DNA from: Pseudomonas sp. Bc-h
GTDB lineage: Bacteria > Pseudomonadota > Gammaproteobacteria > Pseudomonadales > Pseudomonadaceae
DNA: 64,000 nt
Direction of reading: 5' to 3'
Assembly: GCF_002080045.1 (NCBI RefSeq)
Contig: NZ_MUIN01000010.1
Coordinates: 215,516-279,515 of the forward strand
The notes below the pieces were generated by a model. The model saw nothing but the letters and a program-made list of their open reading frames with translations. It had not been told where the DNA came from and made no database searches. A program made the position numbers and the translations under genes. Below, piece after piece: positions 60,573 to 64,000 of this stretch. The stretch's first letter is position 1. Each line of letters opens with the position of its first letter.

Positions 60573-60677
60573 CGTCCCCGCCCACTGTGCCGATTATCGT
60601 TGACCCGTTGTTTTGTCGTATCCTGCCCGCCTCTTGATTCCGCTTCACCTTTTCATCAGGGCAGTCATCCGTCTCCC

Positions 60678-61829
60678 ATGCGCAAAGTTCTTGGCACCCT
60701 CACCACTGTGGTTTTGGCGATCCTTCTCGTCAGTTACGCGCTGTGGACGAACAAGCGTCATGTCGGTCACTACCTCACCGACTTGCGCATTCAACTGGTG
60801 GTCAACGACGGCCAACCAAGCGAACGTGGCAATCTGCTGGGCATTCAGCCCGAGCTGTTTCCTTCGGATTATTCGAGCGTCAAACGTCTGCACCGCAAGC
60901 TGGCGGCGTATCTGGAACAGGCTCGCGAAAGCGGTCTGATTAACGACAAGACCATCGTCGTCCTGCCCGAGCATGTCGGCACCTGGCTGCTGGCCGTGAA
61001 CGAGAAGTCGCAGTTCTATCAGGCGACGACCATTGAAGAGGCCATGAACTGGCTCTCGTTCAGCAACCCGCTGCTGTTTGTCGATGCGTTGTTCCACGCA
61101 CGCGGTGAGAGCTGGCTGGACGATGTGCACCTGCGTATGAAGTCACGCAGCATGGCCCAGGATTATCAGAACGTTTTTGGCGGGCTGGCAAAGGAGTTCG
61201 GCGTGACGCTGGTCGCCGGCTCGATCGTATTGCCCAACCCGAAGGTGCAGGACGGCGAACTGCTGATCGGCACCGGCGCGCTGTACAACAGCAGCGTGGT
61301 ATTCGGTCCAGATGGTTTGCCGATGGGGCAACCTCAGCGCCAGCTGTTTCCCAACTGGTATCAACGCGGCTATATTCGCGCCGGCAAAAAGGCCGCGCTG
61401 AATGTCGTCGAGACCCCAGCCGGACGGCTCGCCACGTTGATCGGCAGTGACAGTTGGTACCCGGACAACTACACCCGGCTGAACGAGAGCGGCGCCGATT
61501 TGATTGCCGTCCCCGCTTTCGTCGCGGGCACCGGCAGTTGGTCACAACCGTGGCGAGACGATAAACACCAGGCGTTGGCCGCCCACTTGCAGCTGGGTTC
61601 GCAACACTTGAGCGAAGGTGAAGCGTGGCGCCGTCTGACCCTGGCCCCGATCAGCAGCACCAAGGCCGGAATCAGCGTGTTCATGCGCGGGCAGTTCTGG
61701 GATCAGGGCAGTGCCGGTCACAGTTTTGCCAGCCGTGGCGGTCAGAGCATCGCCGAACAATCCGTCAGCGCCACCCCCAAGGGTGCAAAACCCGGCCATG
61801 GGGCGCGCCTGATCAACCTGTGGTTGTAA
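60678..61829 (+). CDS. Nitrilase-superfamily membrane-anchored protein with altered active site
   Basis: The 383-residue protein starts with one membrane helix (about 5-23) and has the carbon-nitrogen hydrolase fold: the Glu of the triad is present (TIVVLPEHVGTW, Glu98), and ALYNSSVVFGPDG and GADLIAVPAF match later strands. The usual catalytic-Cys block (xICxDxxFP) reads LIGSDSWYP at 254-262, with Gly256 where Cys should be, and the Lys position near 220 appears to be Gln. It is probably a non-catalytic or re-purposed homologue. It lies 3 bases before an AraC regulator gene. Confidence 0.75.
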   Translation: MRKVLGTLTTVVLAILLVSYALWTNKRHVGHYLTDLRIQLVVNDGQPSERGNLLGIQPELFPSDYSSVKRLHRKLAAYLEQARESGLINDKTIVVLPEHVGTWLLAVNEKSQFYQATTIEEAMNWLSFSNPLLFVDALFHARGESWLDDVHLRMKSRSMAQDYQNVFGGLAKEFGVTLVAGSIVLPNPKVQDGELLIGTGALYNSSVVFGPDGLPMGQPQRQLFPNWYQRGYIRAGKKAALNVVETPAGRLATLIGSDSWYPDNYTRLNESGADLIAVPAFVAGTGSWSQPWRDDKHQALAAHLQLGSQHLSEGEAWRRLTLAPISSTKAGISVFMRGQFWDQGSAGHSFASRGGQSIAEQSVSATPKGAKPGHGARLINLWL

Positions 61830-61832
61830 CCG

Positions 61833-62873
61833 GTGAGCGCGCCGCGGGTACGCCTGGGTGACCTGTCGGTAGGCTTCGTTCATAGCCTGGCCGAGGCCGT
61901 TCGCAACCTTGGGTACGAGCCGCAACCGCTCCTGGATCAATACGGACTGGACGCCGCACGCCTGGCCGAGGCTGGGGCACGCCTGTCGATTCCGCGCTAC
62001 ATGCGGCTGGGCCATGCGGCGATCCAACTGACTGGCGCGCCGGATCTGGGCCTGCGCATGGGGCTGTCGAGTCGCTTGAGTCAGGCCGGGCTTGCTGGGG
62101 TCACTGCTGCGCAGGCACCTACGGTGCGCGAAGCGGCGCGAACACTGATCCGATTCGAGGCGCTGTATGGCTCCAACTATCGCGGGCAATCGAGCTTTCA
62201 GGAAGACCAGACAGGCGCCTGGCTGCGCTTTTACTCGATCAGCCCGTACAACGACTACAACCGTTTTGTGGTGGATTCGATTCTGGCGGGCTGGCTGCAT
62301 CAGTTATCGACGCTGGCAGGCACGAGGGTCACAGCCGAACGGGTCGAAATCGAGTTCGATGCACCTGCATACGCATCCGAATACGCCATGCTGAGCGAGT
62401 ATCCCGCAAGTTTTGCGGCTGGGATCAATCAATTGCGGCTGAGCCAGCACACGCTGGGTCTGCGCAACCCCGATCATGTGCCGAGCACCTGGCGCCATCT
62501 GCTGCAAGTGTGCGAGCGGGAACTGGAACAACTCACGCGCACCCGCAGCCTGCGTGAACGCATCACTCAGTTGCTGGGGCCGTTGCTCAATGGTGGGCGG
62601 GAGCCGGATCTTGCGGAAGTGGCAGCACGACTGAAGCTGCCGACTTGGACCCTGCGCCGCAAGCTTGCGGAGGAAGGCACGCGCTTTCGCGCGGTTCTCA
62701 ATGACACTCGTCGGGATCTGGCGATGACCTATATCCGCGATACGGAACTGGCCTTCGGGGAGATCGCCTACCTGTTGGGATTCGCGTCGGCCGAAGCCTT
62801 TCAACGCGCCTTCAAACGCTGGAACGGTCAGACTCCCGGGGAGTTCCGCCGCAGCCAACGTCATTCGGTCTGA
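61833..62873 (+). CDS. AraC family transcriptional regulator (Arabinose_bd-type N-domain)
   Basis: The 346-residue protein starts with GTG three bases after the preceding gene. The N-terminal domain resembles the OruR/ArgR-like regulator family (RLSIPRYMRLGHAAIQLTGA near 50-69). The C-terminal AraC DNA-binding domain has two helix-turn-helix motifs (LAEVAARLKLPTWTLRRKLA, then IAYLLGFASAEAFQRAFKRW near 310-329). Pairing with the nitrilase-like gene suggests that it may regulate it. Confidence 0.9.
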   Translation: MSAPRVRLGDLSVGFVHSLAEAVRNLGYEPQPLLDQYGLDAARLAEAGARLSIPRYMRLGHAAIQLTGAPDLGLRMGLSSRLSQAGLAGVTAAQAPTVREAARTLIRFEALYGSNYRGQSSFQEDQTGAWLRFYSISPYNDYNRFVVDSILAGWLHQLSTLAGTRVTAERVEIEFDAPAYASEYAMLSEYPASFAAGINQLRLSQHTLGLRNPDHVPSTWRHLLQVCERELEQLTRTRSLRERITQLLGPLLNGGREPDLAEVAARLKLPTWTLRRKLAEEGTRFRAVLNDTRRDLAMTYIRDTELAFGEIAYLLGFASAEAFQRAFKRWNGQTPGEFRRSQRHSV

Positions 62874-62892
62874 ATTGCAAAACAGCTTTTTC

Positions 62893-62979
62893 TTAGAGCT
62901 CGGTGGCGTCGTCGGCAGGTTCCAGTGGATCGAGCTCGTACGCCTGATATTCCAGTAGTTCTTCTTGATAGTCGTCCAT
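62893..62979 (-). CDS. Small acidic protein, 28 residues
   Basis: An 87-base open frame on the minus strand encodes a product starting MDDYQEELLEYQAYELDPLE and ending DDATEL, with about ten acidic and no basic residues. GAGGG lies 9 bases before the ATG. It is convergent with the AraC gene. I do not recognise a family. The ribosome site and biased composition argue for a real small gene. Confidence 0.5.
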   Translation of the reverse strand: MDDYQEELLEYQAYELDPLEPADDATEL

Positions 62980-63415
62980 TACTCATGCCCTCGTGGCTGG
63001 TTTCTTTCGTCTCGGTAGTCTTTTTGTGTCGTTTCAGCGACTGATTCACTGACCACGGCCTTCACCCTAAAGTGCCCTCATGAACAAACCATGAAGTGTT
63101 CTTGAACAGTTGACGAGGTGAATTCCGAAAAATTTACCGGCACATCCCTGTGGAGGCTCTGGGGAGGGATCCGTAGCCAGCTGTCAGAATATTTAGCTCA
63201 AGAAAAAATATCGCGCAAGCGGTCAAGAAAAATCTTGGGCAGCCCATCCGCAGCACGACACACAGAACCATTCCTGTAGCAGCACGGCTTGCCGGCGGCA
63301 GCGATTTCGAGGACACCGCCGCCGGCAGGCAGGACTGCTACAGGACGGTGTTGAATCGGGATTGCTGCAACACACCTCTTGACGCCAGCGGCCCGCGCGC
63401 AATAGTCTTCAGGCC
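62980..63415. other. Intergenic region before the ilvA leader
   Basis: Apart from the REPIN at 63273-63344, this 436-base region shows only a candidate promoter for the ilvA leader: TTGACG (63379-63384), 16 bases, AATAGT (63401-63406). That placement would start transcription only a few bases before the leader ATG. Confidence 0.45.
63273..63344. repeat. REPIN, complete GTAGCAG family pair
   Basis: Arms CCTGTAGCAGCACGGCTTGC and its inverted partner ending GGACTGCTACAGG, with GCCGGCGG..CCGCCGGC inner pairing, form the best preserved copy of this family in the window. Confidence 0.9.
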
Positions 63416-63481
63416 ATGAACGTAACCCAGCACTTCTTCGGCCAGATAATTATTACCGCCATTCCAGTCATGGCGGGTTAG
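63416..63481 (+). CDS. ilvA leader peptide (21 residues)
   Basis: The reading frame gives MNVTQHFFGQIIITAIPV followed by three residues (MAG) and TAG. It has four Ile codons, three in a row (ATA ATT ATT, including the rare ATA), plus Val and Thr. The stop codon lies on the antiterminator arm. This is the standard design of an attenuation leader for isoleucine synthesis. Its ribosome site is weak (AGG close to the ATG). Confidence 0.72.
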   Translation: MNVTQHFFGQIIITAIPVMAG

Positions 63482-63521
63482 CCGACGTTTGCACCCAACC
63501 CGCCCTAGAGGCGGGTTTTTT
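63472..63521 (+). promoter_or_regulatory. Transcription attenuator of ilvA
   Basis: AACCCGCC (63497-63504) can pair with GGCGGGTT at 63510-63517, making a terminator with a T run, or with an identical GGCGGGTT at 63472-63479 at the end of the leader peptide frame, making an antiterminator. A ribosome reaching the leader stop would cover the upstream arm and favour termination; stalling at Ile codons would favour read-through. Confidence 0.75.
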
Positions 63522-63563
63522 CTTTCTGTCTCCCGGGCCCCAATCTCGAACCAGGAGTCAGAC

Positions 63564-63662
63564 ATGCTCATCATCCGCCCGCTCTTCTCTCTCCAGCACT
63601 CGCTCATCGTTCGTTCGCCACGCCTGGGCATCGCGGCCCTTTCGACGAGGCCGACACGATGA
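63564..63662 (+). CDS. Small upstream open frame coupled to ilvA (32 residues)
   Basis: An ATG with an AGGAG ribosome site 6 bases ahead opens a 32-codon frame (MLIIRPLFSLQHSLIVRSPR at the start) that ends in a TGA overlapping the ilvA start (ATGA). It includes Leu-Ile-Ile and Leu-Ile-Val runs. It may couple translation into ilvA or be a second sensing peptide. It is not a known protein. Confidence 0.5.
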   Translation: MLIIRPLFSLQHSLIVRSPRLGIAALSTRPTR

Positions 63663-64000
63663 ATCAGATGCTCGCTCACGCGCCGGTCACTGGCGACCTG
63701 CTGAATCACTACGTCAAGAAAATCCTCACCTCCCGCGTTTACGACGTTGCCGTGGAAACCCCGCTGCAAGGCGCCCGCCAACTGTCCGAGCGGCTCGGCA
63801 ACCAAGTCCTGCTCAAGCGCGAAGACCTGCAACCGGTGTTCTCCTTCAAGATTCGCGGCGCGTACAACAAGCTGGCGCAGCTGAGCGCGGAAGAACTGTC
63901 GCGGGGCGTGGTCACGGCCTCAGCGGGCAATCACGCCCAAGGCCTGGCGCTGGCGGCGAAAAAACTGGGGATCAAGGCGACCATCGTCATGCCCAAGACC
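63659..64000 (+). CDS. ilvA: Threonine ammonia-lyase (threonine dehydratase), 5' part
   Basis: IlvA deaminates threonine to 2-oxobutyrate, the first committed step of isoleucine synthesis. The 114 residues present include VKKILTSRVYDVAVETPLQ and the PLP lysine motif SFKIRGAYNK near 62-71, then TASAGNHAQGLALAAKKLGI. The catalytic domain continues past the right edge. A second in-frame ATG lies three codons downstream; the first is chosen because it overlaps the upstream small frame. Control by the leader attenuator is inferred. Confidence 0.95.
   Translation, partial: MNQMLAHAPVTGDLLNHYVKKILTSRVYDVAVETPLQGARQLSERLGNQVLLKREDLQPVFSFKIRGAYNKLAQLSAEELSRGVVTASAGNHAQGLALAAKKLGIKATIVMPKT

Overview
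The window is chromosomal DNA of a Pseudomonas, most likely of the fluorescens group. This rests on gene order (ftsK-aat-ate-infA-clpA/clpS-cspD-icd/idh-nudJ-mnmA-hflD-purB, then aceA and the complete nuo operon), high-GC Pseudomonas codon use, fluorescens-type REP/REPIN repeats (GTAGCAG..GGCTTGCCGG and TGTGGGAG..GAGCTTGCTC families) and protein lengths. I see no prophage, transposase, CRISPR array, rRNA or tRNA gene.

Layout. 1-2.4 kb: start of ftsK (minus), then aat, ate and infA, the leucyl-transferase pair of the N-degron pathway plus IF-1. 2.5-5.2 kb: clpS-clpA (minus), which act in the same degradation pathway. 5.4-9.9 kb: cspD, then divergent icd (NADP, dimeric type) and idh (monomeric type). 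10-16.5 kb: nudJ-mnmA-hflD, purB, a ribosomal-oxygenase cupin with a GNAT enzyme, and a secretin-N-domain protein. 17-18.4 kb: aceA, preceded by two TGTAGT/ACTACA dyads. 18.4-33.9 kb: nuoA to nuoN with fused nuoCD, preceded by a Fur-box-like palindrome. 33.9-35.7 kb: a gene-free 1.8-kb array of structured repeats. 35.7-41.4 kb, all minus strand: a PerM-type transporter, a Cache chemoreceptor, and a four-gene overlapping operon of two PepSY proteins, a response regulator and a histidine kinase. 41.5-44.1 kb: patatin-like protein, queD, omptin protease. 44.4-52.3 kb: pepN; DUF1315-DUF2797; nadK-phosphoesterase-rhomboid; DUF1853. 52.3-57.3 kb: a transporter-rich segment (arsB, fsr-like MFS, MHS-family MFS, ACC-deaminase-like PLP enzyme). 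57.5-62.9 kb: fadH, 1-Cys peroxiredoxin, a nitrilase-fold membrane protein with a degraded active site, and an AraC regulator. 63.3-64 kb: a REPIN, an attenuator-type leader and the 5' part of ilvA.

The metabolic theme of the left half is the isocitrate node: icd, idh and aceA compete for isocitrate, and Complex I reoxidises the NADH made downstream. The two most informative non-coding observations are an ilvA leader with a complete attenuator layout (Ile-rich leader peptide, antiterminator and terminator arms), and the 33.9-35.7 kb array, whose diverged copies keep hairpins through compensatory base changes.
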